Of a stretch of DNA of 64,000 bases, positions 46,945-60,600 are shown piece after piece. The stretch lies in contig CAJQUW010009236.1 of assembly GCA_907163375.1 (NCBI GenBank), positions 1 to 64,000 on the forward strand, read 5' to 3'. Position 1 is the first letter of the stretch; each line of letters starts with the position of its first letter. The notes beneath the pieces were generated by a model. That model saw only the letters and a list, made by a program, of their open reading frames with translations, did no database searches and was not told where the DNA came from. Source of the DNA: Prostheceraeus crozeri (taxonomy: Eukaryota > Platyhelminthes > Polycladida > Euryleptidae). Position numbers and translations under genes: made by a program.

Positions 46945-48832
46945 TCACACTCGTAAACTCTTGCGATATTTGATTCGAAGTAACATCAAGCTTGCTAACA
47001 GAGAACGCAGATCAACTGCAATATGTGCATCTTTTCCACAGTCACTTTCGGATTTCAGAGGTGCTAGAGTCTCGATACCTTTCTGAAGAAAGTAAGACTC
47101 GAAAACATTGTTATATTTTGTTGGTCTCTCAGGTAAATCGAACCGTTTAGTCGCATGAATGTTATCACGAATGTAAAGTAATGTAGCTCCCAATGACCAC
47201 AATGGGAAAAAAGTCCTTTGTATTTCCATGACGAGAACAATTGTTGCAGATGTAACTGTCGGTTGACGGAAACATGGCAGAAAGAATTCTGTGAAATCAT
47301 GGTCACAATTTTGTAGATGTGCGATGCAATACGTTACTTGATCAGACATAACAACTTCAACAGATTTCAGAAAAACGACCGAGATTTTATGATTTTTCGA
47401 AGCTTTGCAGGGAGATGAGTGCTCGTTGTTTGGATTATGAGGTTCAATGGTGTCTTCGACAGGTATCTTTAAATACTGACTCTCAACCGAAGCAGGATCG
47501 ACCCGTGTTTCAGTAGAATCTACAGATAAACACTCCTAAAACGGAAATTAACATAGTAAATCATAATAATTCAAAAAATGTCATGCATATAGAAAGTTAA
47601 AATAATCAGATATCAAAATCATTTGCATTTTCTACTAGATTCCTTCTACTTGACGATAACATCATTTTGTTTCTTTTGCTATTGAATATGAATAAAGCAT
47701 AACATGTTTATAGCATATTCAGTCAGCAACCGAATAGCCCCATAGGGTAAGGATTATTTCATTCAACAAATGAAAATTATTTTTACTACTGATTTCAAGT
47801 AGTCCATTAGATTCGAAAAAGCTGAAGCTGATTTATATGGATTTCTAAACAAATGAAAAAACCATTGAAATAAATGTGAAAAGTATCGTCTAGATATGCG
47901 TCGTGTACAACATAATTATGAATTTTGAAATCGCATAAAGAAGGTAAACGGGTAACGAAAAGGCTTTCCAACAGTAAAAAGTTATTATTTGTATTTTCAA
48001 ATAACATGTATCTGCAGAAATGACTGCAAGCTGAATCTAATAGTATACTCACAACACTTTGTCGGAACTACTCACTAAAGACTAATTTTAGTATATAATA
48101 TCAGGTCAAATAACTTACTTCACTTATTTCAGATGTTACGGAGTTAGCGACTTGAAACGTCGGTCCATCGAAAATATTGTGACGGTAAACAATAACCACT
48201 TGATTCAAAGAAACCAAGTATTTTAGATTTTGGATTCCATTGAGCCTTGTCATTCGCAACTCATGCACGAAAAATAATACTTCTGCTGCTGATGACAACC
48301 AACCCTCCAAATCTTTAGCTTCCGATTCGCCGAAAATAGCAATCAGAATCTTTTTGGGAATCAATATAACGTTGCCGCGATGAATGAAAGGAAATTTGAA
48401 ATTGTTTAATTTCAACCAGCCGCGACGTGATTCTTTGATATCACTATATAAAACCGATGCATTTGGATCACACAGCTCTTTTTCACGCAAAACGATTATC
48501 TTTTCGACAATTCTTTTTAGATCTACATCTTCTACAAGTTCTGCATTGCATTGTAGTCGCAAACGCCCATATTCATTTGCGACGTCACATTTCAAAATTC
48601 CGTTGAGATGGCGGGCTTGCGTGCCACTCATCGGATACTTTGCCACACGCTTCAAATCATTCGTTGGGTATACTCTGCTTCTTTTAGACACACATTGAAG
48701 AACTTTTGCTTCAAATAGACTTAATGGGATAAAACTCTTATCACCACTATTTAAACGCATTTTCAAGGACGGAAACGATCCAAAATTTTTCAATGTAGTC
48801 CACGTTATAATCCAATTCATCGTGCACAACAT
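46945..48832 (-). CDS. Unrecognised 434-residue protein, two exons
   Basis: Exon 1 (48832-48119, 238 codons) ends at GAA before donor GTAAGT. Exon 2 (47535-46945) starts after acceptor TTTTAG and ends at TGA. Both boundaries are phase 0, giving 434 residues. The start is the ATG at 48832, which follows an in-frame TGA; an ATG 12 bases downstream is an alternative. The product has no signal peptide or membrane segment. A basic, hydrophobic core (RRGWLKLNNFKFPFIHRGN, then VILIPKKIL) lies at about residues 136-163. An acidic, Ser/Pro-rich linker follows at about 239-300, and then a Cys-containing C-terminal region with HLQNCDHDFTEFFLPCFRQP. I cannot name a family. Long open frames with consistent splicing make it a likely real gene. 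Confidence 0.7.
47536..48118. other. Intron of the 434-residue gene
   Basis: 583 bp of AT-rich DNA. The minus frame 47807-48052 inside it has no recognisable content. Confidence 0.6.
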
Positions 48833-50480
48833 TCAATAAATGACTTTGTGATATAATAGTTATCAATCGTCATCTAGTATGGAAAAAGTGGCCAATGTGG
48901 TGATTAAAATTCAAATACAAATTTCAAACACATTGATTATATTCATCATATCAGAAATCTATTTCAGTGCAATAGCTTTCTGTGTCAAAAACTTATATGC
49001 ATGGTAAACGCTTCGATATCCTAGGAAGCTTAAGGCAGGATGAGCAGTCATCGAATAATATCTATGTAATAAATCGATGGGTTCAGAAATTATGTCTATG
49101 AATCGAATGACTCAATTGTATAAATGTCTATGATTTCTATAGAACGTTGTTCATGGAGAATCGCATCATAGAAGTAAAATCACCAGCATGATTGTTGTAT
49201 TGGTATTGAGAGGAGTTCATGTACTGAATCACGAAAATGCAATTCGTGAGATATCTATTTGATCTGCATAGAGAGCGCGATAAGCACCAACTTCGTGTTC
49301 AAAGAGAATTGAATAATTCATGCATCCGCACGCTTTGTGTACAGCAAATCGAAATTCATGAAAATAGATTCTATTTCTATGGTCTTTTACATTTTTATTG
49401 ACTCTTATTGGCTCTTGAATTTGCCGCGGAATTCTAAACAACACAGAGAGAATCTCACTACAGCATTAGACCCTTAGGGTCTTTGACGGAAACTGGACAG
49501 ATTACCTGTTTTGATGCATGCTGTTGGGTAGAATCATAAATAGAGGCACTTTGCATACATTACGACACCAAGTATGATGTACATAGCAAAAACACCCTAC
49601 AAAACTATAATTAAGTTACAAAAACATGAAGACTAGTAATAATTAAAAGTAGAAAGCAAACAAGACTAGTGCGCAGCATTTCTGTTGGAAATTGGAGGGC
49701 AGAAATGTTGGATGTCTGAGGCCGCACTATAGGTCGAAACTGACATTTCTGCTATTTCAACACTTGTGCGGTAATGAGATGAAATGCTGAAGAACGATTG
49801 AAAAAGAACTATTGAACTGATTTGAATGAAAATTATATATTCTCACTCCTTCCATCGCAAGGATTCTGAAGATACCAAACATGAACATTTTTGATGAAAA
49901 GAGAGAATATAAAATTTTCAGTCAAAAGAGTCATGATTCTGTGATAGCTTCACGATATCATTCATTTTTCCCGGTCCACCGTTTTTGATAGCCAGTATAA
50001 CAAAAGAGAGCTCAGAAAATGCTGTTCCTCCCAGTGCCTGAATAATCACCAAACTCATATGCTTTCTTATTAGAAAATTGCAATTTGTAAATTGAGTGAT
50101 TTTTATATTTCGAGCAGTGCTTAGCAAATACAATAACGGATGCAAGTCTGTCATACCTCATTTTAAAGCTGAGAAGGCAAGCTCTCGAATAATGTGCGAC
50201 ACAACTGGAGGGCATAAGAATCGATTGAATTTCAGCGAAATTTATGTGGGCCGTATTTTTATAATCAGCTCTTTAATAACCCCTTTGTCATAGAAGGTCT
50301 GTTGTTAAGAGTTAAGCTAAAGGAGTCGCTATGTTGTCATCTGATAAAAGAACAAGTGATGAACAGACTCAGAAACTCTGCAACATTTTTGTTGAAAATT
50401 TTTATTCTCATTATCTAGTACACTGCACTGTTTTTGTGAAAGAGGTGTTCGTCCGTCTGACAAGCTTCAGCTGTAAAAGT
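48833..50480. other. Intergenic region, nothing recognised
   Basis: AT-rich DNA between the start of the 434-residue gene and the Penelope-like remnant. A short minus frame (49229-49444) and overlapping frames at 49918-50293 have no identifiable motif. Part of 50160-50480 may belong to the decayed Penelope-like element. Confidence 0.35.
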
Positions 50481-50910
50481 TACAATTCTGTATGTTCAAA
50501 GAACCTCTGAAAGTATTACTAGAATTCTTCGGCGCCACAGCATTAATACTTTCTGCACGCCTGTCAGAAAAATCAGAAACTTTTTGCCTTGTCTCAAGGA
50601 TTCCTTCTAAACATTGTGGTGTAATTTACAAAATTGATTGTAAAGATGGCAATGGTTCCTATGTTGCTCAAACAGGTAATAGATTTGCTACTTCTGTCAG
50701 CTACTTCAACAGCGCTGCGTTTGATTCATCTCTCAATATCAGCTGCTGCTGAACATGCCCTGACTGAAGGACAAAGAATTAATTGGGAGGATGTGATCAT
50801 CATGGATAGGGAACCTTGCTATGAAAAGCGACTTCTTCTAGAAGTCTGGCACTCGAAACTGGTAAACAGACCTCTCAACCACTGGGAACTGAACATTTAC
50901 GCTGTGTAGA
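50480..50910 (+). pseudogene. Penelope-like element, C-terminal GIY-YIG endonuclease remnant
   Basis: One frame (from 50492) gives the word GVIYKIDCKDGNGSYVAQTG, the start of the GIY-YIG nuclease module that ends Penelope-like retroelement proteins. The continuation lies in another frame: AEHALTEGQRINWEDVIIMD, then REPCYEKRLLLEVWHSK, matching the family's AEH...G-H-x-I-x-W and REPC-x-x-x-R-x-x-LE-x-WH signatures as I know them. A frameshift near 50720 separates the two parts. No reverse transcriptase domain is visible upstream, so this is a 5'-truncated, dead copy. Confidence 0.82.
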
Positions 50911-51546
50911 CCACCAGGTATACAAGAAATATTTGTTACTTTTGATACTTTTGTAATTTTAATGTAGTGTCTCTTTTATTTTGTCTTATTGTGTCGTGTG
51001 CGAGTTTTATGATCTTAATGCACCGACATCTGTCGACTATCAAGTTCTACTCACTGTTTTATGTGCTATCCATGTCATTCAGTCCTGTGGTTGCAGTCAG
51101 TGTAACTGTGAAATATCGGCTGTTGACAACAACTTGTTGTATTTTACTAGAATACTTTGCTTATCGTCGATTGGTGCGTAATATGTCTTTTATGATTCCC
51201 CGAAATTGAATAGTCTATTTTAGTCACGCGAGGGTCTCGGTGATGACACCCTATTACACCTTTAATCAATTCATTTCGGGAGATTTGCATATCCAGCTTC
51301 TGCTTCACTGGGGTGGAAGACACTCATTTTGAAATTACAAGGTGCAGTGCAGTGCAAATTCATTCAAAATTTTAAGATAACTTGTCCACGTGGTGGCCTC
51401 CAAGAAAACTATAGCTTAGATGTCTATGTAAATGCTCTATCTGCATGTCCATAGCAGCTGCAGCAAGCACATATTATAGTTTTTTGACTTGCATTTCCTG
51501 TCACAAATGTTTCAAAAGAAAACTACAAATTCATGCATAGCTGTTA

Positions 51547-51657
51547 TTATATTTCATCTTTATCACCTCTGGTGACAAAAATTTTCGGTATTCTTGCGCA
51601 CACGTGAACATATCCTGTATCCTTGTCTTTCAGACGCAATTCGACAAAGTAATCGCC
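51547..51657 (-). CDS. ML-protein exon 4 (C-terminus)
   Basis: Thirty-six codons plus TAA after acceptor CTTTCAG, starting GDYFVELRLKDKDTGYVHVC. It carries the last conserved cysteine. Confidence 0.88.
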   Translation of the reverse strand, partial: GDYFVELRLKDKDTGYVHVCARIPKIFVTRGDKDEI

Positions 51658-54600
51658 CTGAAAGAAAGCATATAATTGTTACTTTAATTGATTTTAGTCA
51701 AAATTGTTTTGCAATATACTGTGAATATTAGTGAGACCTATAAGTTCCCTGAGAAATGCATATTATTCTTAAAACATATAGAAAAATAATATCTCTACTG
51801 ATGTGTGCACTTGAACTACTATATGTAACTACTGAGAATAGTGATTCGGTCCATTCGACATGTCTTATCTGTTTTTACCCTAAAAAAGGAAACGTGCATT
51901 GGTCACAATCACTTCAGATGTGTAGTTATCATATAATCTATTGCATACTGACCACCAGTTATCGGTAATTGCGCTTTTAATGGTTTATAAAACATCATAC
52001 GTACAACAATCATTTTGCAGCATATCGACATGCTGACACTATTCCAACAACATACATTTCGAACTGTTTTTACAGACGATATTAGTTCCTTCTAAGCAGT
52101 GAATGTCTCGAAATATATCACTTCATCATTGCCAGCTTCAGTAAAAATCGAATGCAGTGCGCGCGTTCTAAACCGTCGAACTTCTCAGCTTGAAGACAGA
52201 CGCTTTACTGTGGACATTTGCCACCTCTCCGATCTAACACTGCCTGCGGTTAGTCAGAATATCTAAACGCTTCATCAGGCAATGTTGAGTCAGACTTGCC
52301 TCCATTGAGTAGAAAGAGTATCGGTCGCGAAAGTAGGTTCGAATTCTGTGGTCTGCTCAGAGTAGGAACTGGGCCGGGCACAAAGCGTGTGTGGATTTTC
52401 GGAAACACGACCAGGTTGGGCCCGGTACCCCTGATTTTCACAATAATTTTCCTTGATATCCTTTAAACACCACATTTACTTTTTCAGCGTTAATGAAAAA
52501 TCGAGCTTAGCTTTTTCGTCTGCAATCATGTTTATCATGACGGACATTAATTTTGTTGAACATTGTTTGCAAAGATCTATATAAGCTTCCCTGATAGTCC
52601 GGCAGCCACAACGAGTTTCGGCAGGGAACGAGGCCGAAAATCACACTTGATGATGTACATCCTATGTCTACTTCGAATCGGCACGTCTGCCTAGTTCCAG
52701 TGAGTTCCTATTCTTGTCAGACAGGATCAAAGAAAAACACATGTAAACCCAGTGGGACGCAGATTGCAGTTTTTGGCTAAAATGAAATTTTGTATGTTTT
52801 CTCTGATTACACGAAAAGTACTAAGCCCAGAGTCATAATTTTTGACATGGAATGTCTTCAGGTCATTTCCTATGATGTACATGTAATATTATCAAGCTTC
52901 TGATCGGCGATGTATGCGAGAATGTGGTTGAAAGTGGATAAAGATGCTCAAAATGTTTGCCGACATTGAGAGGCTCGCCAAATTTAAATGTGTTTAGCTT
53001 TATAGACAGGGGTGCATGAAAATGAAAGGAAATGACCTGAAGACATTCCATGCAAACATTGTGACTATGGGCTTTGTAATTTTCGCTTAATCAGAGAAAA
53101 CATACAAAATTTCATTTTAGTCAAAAACTGCAATCTGCGTCCCATTGGATTTACATATGTTTTTCTTTGTTCTTGTCTGACTAGAAGAGGAACTCACTGG
53201 AACTCGGCAGACGTGCCGATTCGTTGTAGGCATCGGGTGTGCATCATCTTCATGTGAAAGTCTCAGTTTCGGCCTCTTTCCCTGCAGAAACTCGTTATGG
53301 CTGCTGGACTATGACACACGCATAATCGTCTCCCTAAGAATTATTCTATCAGTGGTTTTAAAGACCAGCGCGTTCTGCACATGACATATCATAAAAAATA
53401 ATCCTGCGAGACATAACTTTCTAGGCACTTTGTTGGCGGGATAGGTTATTGAGATCATGACAGTTACCTTATGGGCGCTAATTATATTTGCGGTCTGAGA
53501 AAGCAAGCACGTATTTGCATGTTTCGAATAATGAAAATACATGCCGGTATAACAAATTTGAATGCTGTACACACAGCAATGTGAGTTTATGACTGCTCAT
53601 GTATTAATTCTGAATAGAAAAATTTTGATTCAATCTTGAATTATGAAAATTGATTAAATTATTATTCAAGCATAACTAACATCTGTATTGAAATAGTTAC
53701 TAACCCTAAGTAAAGTGGCTCGCCGGCCTTGATATGCTCAATATGTACAGCCACTAAGTAAATGCAATTTCTGATTCATAATAATAAAAATAATAGCTTT
53801 ATTGAGTTCACTTTCATGACAGATGCGGTGAACAGGCACGGCGGAACCGAGGGCACGTACCTCCCCTAAAAAGCTAACAGCTTTTCATGCCCTTCTCCCA
53901 TAATTTTTTGATGTTCGAAATTTTCAGACATTTCATTGTTTCTACAGAGCCAAAGATTGCCGATGAGTTGCAAAGTTATTATTTTCCACTTTAATCTGTT
54001 AAGCACAATTCCATTCCAGTAAAAACGATACCGTAAAACGTGGGATGGGGGTAATTATGTCATACTTGACCGGCAATGGATGAAGCAAAAAATAGAAAGC
54101 AGAATTAACTCATTTGTTTATGATAACGGATATGTCCACGACATGTCAATCGACTGTGAATTATCTACCTGCTGAGAGAAACCTTAAAAGAAATGTTGGG
54201 GCAATCTACAGCGATCGTTTCCGTGGCAATCTGTTTGAAGAATGAAATCTCAATAATTTTCAAGAAAAAGTCTAATTGATTTAAATGAGCGGAATATTGA
54301 AATGGCTGCACCTCACGTGCTTGAATATACGTGCAAACTTTCCGATTAATTTGATTAATGAATAAACTAGAAGTTGAATGGAAATACCTGGATAATTCTG
54401 CCGTTTTTTTAAAGCTAATTCAACTAACACGCGCTTGATATGGCAAGTAAATACGCTGTACAAGTACATGTATTTACGCACACGTAAAATTCATTTTCAA
54501 TGTCAATAACATTTTAGAATATATTCCATAATTGCACTATGGTCGAAAGAATCAGGCATAAAAAGTGTCCTTCTGATTTGATGTCTCTGCCTCTTTCGTC

Positions 54601-57600
54601 ATCTTCCGCCGTCCCCGGCGGTGAACTTTGCAACTATACCATTAGAATAAGTAAAAGATGCAAGAAGAAACAATGGTTTAAGGAGATAAAAACTGAGAAA
54701 AACTATCGACAAAAACGAATAAATGAGTTCCAAATCTCGCAGTCTTAGGAAAAGGAGGCCGCAACTCACAACTTGAACGGTTGAGAGTACTTGTTTGACC
54801 TCTGAGATCAAAAATATCTCGAAGAAGAAGTGTGCTGATCAGCAGCAATTTTTCTAAAATGTTTCAGACAACAATTGGCAGAAAAAACTAAAAGAGGTTC
54901 AAGCAAGGTAACAGCTCCAAAGATACGTAAAGCTCGCTCGTGAATGGGTCCCAAGAATAGTTCTTAGAGGGACGATCATGCGTGTATGTCAGGGAAGCTT
55001 AGATCCTCACAAATAATGTTCAACATAATTAATGTCTGGCATGATAGACAAAAAAAGTTAAACCCGATTTTTCATCAACGCTGTTAAAGATAAATGTGTA
55101 GTTTAAGGAAATTTTATTGAAAAAAGCGATCGAGGGCATCCCAATCTGAGGGAAGTACGGAAAATTAATCTGCTATTCGGATTCTGGAAGGATTGCGATT
55201 CTTATTCAGCAGATATCTTATTGGCTGAGTGGGATAACAGATCAGTTACTTACCATGTAGATGTACATAGTTTTGAATATCCACGAAATATCTTTCTTAA
55301 CAAGTGTGTGCTTTGCCGACTTGTAACTGCCTACTTTGAACGGACACGATCCTGATCCTCCAAGTGCCAGTTGATTGAAGAGACTGCAACCATCTTGATA
55401 TTCGCTGAAAGTTAAGGCAAATGCATCAAATCTTCACGGCGATACGTGAATCAAACACATTTAAGGTAGTGGATCAATGATAATTGCACACAGGATTTTT
55501 AAATGATTCGCTGATTCAGTATATAGATAGAATGAAAGACAAAAGCATACATTCACAAAAAATACTTCAGCAATGAAATCTTTATGGAAGAGACTGCGCT
55601 TTCGAAGCACACTTTTATATATTTGTCAAATCACTGTGTAATTCAATTGCAAATATAGGCAAGTACATATAAGCAAGCATAATTCCAACTTTGGCTTACG
55701 AAATCAAACTATAAAATCATCCGTATGTGGTATAGTTAACCTCATGTTATGTAAAGATTATTCATTTATTCCTTGTGCATTTGACAGATTCAATGTATTC
55801 ATGACCCATTCAAGACTTCGTACCAGCTCATCCTTCAACGTTCAATACCGGACCAATATCTATTGAAGCAGTGAAGCATGCAATCAAAACTACACGCGCG
55901 AACACATCTGCTGGTGTGGATGGCATTCCCTCCAGAGTACTGAAGCTACCAGAACTGCTCGAACTAATCTCCAGGCTCCTGAACAAACATTGCAGCTTAG
56001 GAGGAGATGTGAACGCTAGCATACTTCTACTTTGGAATAGTCTCCATCTCAAAGAAATCCGACTCCGTCTCTCTAGACAACCAACGTGGAATCGCAATAG
56101 AATTCTGTCTGGCAAAGCTCCTCAATTCTGTTCTTCGCAACCGTATCTTGCCCTATGTCAATCCCATCCTTTTGAGTCTGCAAAGCGGTTTTCGTCCAGG
56201 ACGTTCAGCAGTTGAACAGACTGCTTCCATCAGAGCTATAATTGACACCTGCAGAACCCGTCAAAAGTCCCCATCCATTGTCTTTATAGACTTTCGGAAG
56301 GCATTCGACTCCGTAAGAAGGCCTGCTATCTCCTGGATATTGAGTTACTACGGCGTTCTTCCCGCATTAGTCTCCCCTATAATGGATTTTTACAATGACT
56401 CTAGATCGTTCATCCAAACCTCCAGCGTTCCGACTGAGATGTTCGGAACAAGCTCCGGAGTCCTTCAAGGCGACACTTTGTCGTCTTTCCTCTTCATCGT
56501 AGTAGTGGACTACGTTCTTCGTCGGTGCCTCAACGAGGACAAAAGCTTCGTTCTAACCCAACGCAGAAGCTCCAGACATCCTGCGATCTCCCTCCCTGCC
56601 TTAGCGTGCGCAGATGACATCGCACTTATCTGCAACAGCCCTCCAGCAGCCCAACTCGCGCTCTTATAGCTGTGTGAAGAGTGCACGTGTCGGTCTTCAA
56701 ATTAACGCTAGAAAGACCAAGGTCCTACACCTTGGTTTCAACAACACTCCATCACTTTGTCTTACTTCCGGAGAGACAATTTCTGTATGTAAGGACCTTA
56801 AGTACCTCGGCAGCCGCATCATGTCACCGGACTCCATCTTTCACGAGAGAAAATGCTTGGCCTGGCGAGCATCTCACCTTTTGAAGAAGATTTTCAACTC
56901 CACTGCCCGAGACCGTCTGAAAGTGCGAATATTTCAATCCATCGTAGAACCCATACTCCTCTACGGTTTAGAAGCAGTTCCAGCTACCGAGACCGACACA
57001 AGAAGGCAAGTCATGGATGCTGCTCATAGGTCTCTCCTCCGCAACGCTCTGGGCATACACTACCCGCAGAAAATCTCGAATAAAGTGCTATTGGCGCGAA
57101 CTGGTGTTGCCCCTATGAGTGTCACCTTGCGGCAACGTCATCAACGTCTGATTGGCCACTGTCTGCGAAGCTTCGGCAGAGGTAACAAAATTCCGCTTTC
57201 CTTGGTCCTCCTGAATCAACCCTCGGAGCATTTTCGAAAAGGACAAGGCCGGACTCAGACCTTAATTGACTGCTTCAAGTCAGACCTACAGGCTCTCAAT
57301 CTCACTTTTCAGTCTGCGGTTTGTTGTCCTTCTGTAACTTTCCGTCAGCGCGTGCGCGCAAGGTTGTAACCTTTCGTTCATATATATATTGACAGATAAA
57401 ATTTGAAATTCTTGCATAAGTCCTACCATTATTAGAGCTTCTAATATCTAGAAGCCCATGGTGCTAATATTCAATTCGGAATTATTTGTGACACTGTGAT
57501 ATTGCGAAACAAACGTTAGATTGATGAAATCAGTATTGAAACTACATGTATATTCGCGGTCTTCTCATTTGATTTTACAAATAGATTCAGTCAACAGAAT

Positions 57601-60600
57601 CCAGAAATCATGATGAATCAAATTTGTTTATATAAACAATGATATGAGTTTATATAAAGACTAGATATGTCTGTATATTTTGTTATGTGCAATAATTTAT
57701 TTTCAAGGTTACATGTAGGTTCCTGCTGACTGGGTTGATATGAAAAATTAAGTACCGGCATATACGAAAAAGATGCAAGCGGCCTAGAAATGTTCATTTT
57801 ACATGTACGGCGTACAGTACATGTAATCGAAATGGAACAATCAAGATGTTAATCTTCAGATGGTGCTCATCCTTATATTGTCAACATCATCAAGTCTTCT
57901 GGCTTCAACTGGCTTTATTTTTACAGCGCAGAAGGAAATGCCTGTCTTTGAAAAGTTAAAAAGATTATACGAATGTTCAGAGGAGTAATGCACATATGCT
58001 AAAATTTAATGAGCGAGTTGCACACGGAATTGTCTCAAGAGATGCTGTGCGTATAGAATTCTGCGTTATATTATCTGCAAGTGAAATCAACAAGTGAGTC
58101 TGCAAGTGAGTCTTATTTAAACATCAAGAACAATGAGAAGCATTTGCTCATGACATCGCATAATGCTGCACTATTCAAACATGTAGAAGAATAAAATTAT
58201 CACTAAAAACATTTTGTTAAGTAGACGGCATAATGAACTGTTTGTGACTATGAGAGTAGATTATTAGTCGAATGTTTTAAGATTCAAACTTTACTGAATG
58301 GCTGCGAAACGATTGTCAATTGTTGACTATAAGACAACGTATAAATGTGCTGAAATATGGTCGGCAATGATTTTCATTTTATCGTTTTTTACATAGTATT
58401 AAGTGCACAATTTATTACTTGAACATTGTAGCCTAAGTCATCGATTCCACATGTCTAGGGCACTCGACACGCTGCGCATGTAAATATTTCGAAGATACAT
58501 CAATTACCTTTGTTTTGACATTATGCATTTTTCAAAAATGGTAAGAAGAGATGCTCACCAAAAGACAAGCGCATTTGCTTCAGAAATATAATAGACATCA
58601 CCTTACGCGAGGTATGGAATGCTTGCTAAAGGTAGCAATGAAAAATGTAGCTAATTTGTAGAAAAACTCCACCTCACTGAACAGGGTAATCATCAATAGA
58701 TTGTTAGATTATCACACGCAACCTCAAATTTTATTGAAGCCTCTGGTAGCTATAAAATTCATACTTAAAATGTGTTCCATATTAAGGACTATTCTAGTGG
58801 CCACTTCTGTGGTTAACATACGTTGGTTGAAAAAAAGCGGCTCGTGGGCATACCCATAAGATGATAGAGCAAAAAGCTAAATCTACTGAAAAAGTTCTAC
58901 ATTTTTTCTTCAAACACAGTACATCTAATATTGACGCGCGATTAACATCATTCGACAAACTTTCGAAGCCTAATAATCCACAGTATTTGAAAAATTTAAA
59001 CCGAAAAATATTCAATGTGTATTCTCAGTTCAAATGTGTATACAGCAGATCTTATGTTTCATATGACACTCGGACACGCCAAAAATGACATTTAATTGAG
59101 CCACGTGGTTCTTCAGCGTGTGTAATTTGACATTGCGTCATTTATACTTTTTTAGATTACAACGGGCTATTTGTAAACTAACATGATTTCACTTACCAAG
59201 AACCGAAGTCATCAGCGCAGATCATTTTGAAAGTAATTCCCACGGAGCCATCACTTTTTTCATAAAATTGTGTGATATTGACGTCCAAAACAGTGTTTCC
59301 ACCAAATTCTTTCACTACATCAAAGCTTGATGAGACATCTAGAGTATATGGAAGATATATAACGTCCGGATTAAGGTCAACATTCAGATTTTTTATTGAG
59401 CCACTGCCTGCAAAACCAAGGGATCATCATATAAAACCCGCATCACATGATAGCATCATGTCTTGTGTAACTTGCTGCATACTAAATACTCTTTCCCCTC
59501 AATGGGGCGCCGGTCAGATGACATGAATATGCATAGTCTTCAGATATCCCTGTGACAAAAATATCCCAGCTATTGAGGTCAGAATTCATGCTGAGCGGCT
59601 GCGAGCGAAACCTTGACTGACCACCCGGGAGTCGCCATGGTGATGCAACAAATCCTTTGTTATTCGAGCGGCATGCATAGCTGACAATCAGTTTAATAAA
59701 CAGTGTGGGAAAATTGGAAAGCATTCGCTTTTTTCAAGTTAGGAATTACGTCCGTTGCTCTAGCATTCATCAGTAGCAATCAGAATCAATCAAAGCTGTT
59801 GCATAATTTTCCATAAGGAAATAAGGAATCAATAGTGAATATGGAATCAAAACCAGTCCATGTCACTTTTAGAAATAGACGTGGTTCCTCAAAAGTCTCA
59901 TGAGGGTTTCTGTCTCCTACAGATGATGGATTCAGTCGTTCATCTCTCTGAAGAGAGAAATATCTTCATCATTCCATAAATGTTGAGGAAAGCAGTTTGA
60001 GATTCTGACAGTGGTATTGCAGCAGTGGTATTGTAAAGAATGCGACAGTAGGCCTGACCTGTTATCGTGATCATTGCATCAGTTAAATTAGATAAGGATG
60101 AAACTTTCATTGATGAGTCTACATTCGATGTGGAGCACATTGAACATGTTTTTGAAGACATGTAAGACACGAGTAGGCCTGTCAAAATAGCCAAAAAAAT
60201 TGTATCAAAAACCAAAACAAAAATCATTAACATTTCAATTTGTTTTACCAGCAAGAGATGTTCCAGTGTATCCAAACTCACACAATTTTGATTTATATCA
60301 ATGTATCAATTAATTTTTATGATTATTAGTTCTTCGCCATGCTGTCCTGGTGCTTTGTTATCGAAAAAAACGAATACAATTAAAGCTGCTCATATATTTC
60401 TAAATAGTCAGTTTGATAACTATTTTGACGAATTGGTAGCATAAATCAGTTCGTTCACTCAATGAAAGAAACATGAGCATCGAAGTGGGGCAAAGTGCCA
60501 CACATCGCAAACTTTTCAAAAACGTGTTCGTGTACAGGTAAGGTTGCATTCAGATAGTTCTTACCATTACATTAATGAAATTGATAAAGAATACTTGAGA

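Noticed and set aside
46801..46972. Alternative plus frame SVSRLLRRLKQPFAQQ across the last exon segment
   Set aside because: It does not fit the phase of the preceding segment and would overlap the coding end of the convergent gene; the frame ending at 46930 fits both.
47064..47306. 80-codon minus frame overlapping exon 2 of the 434-residue gene
   Set aside because: It is an alternative frame of the same exon; the frame joined to exon 1 is longer and in phase.
48384..48698. 104-codon plus-strand frame
   Set aside because: Antisense to exon 1 of the 434-residue gene, with no supporting motif.
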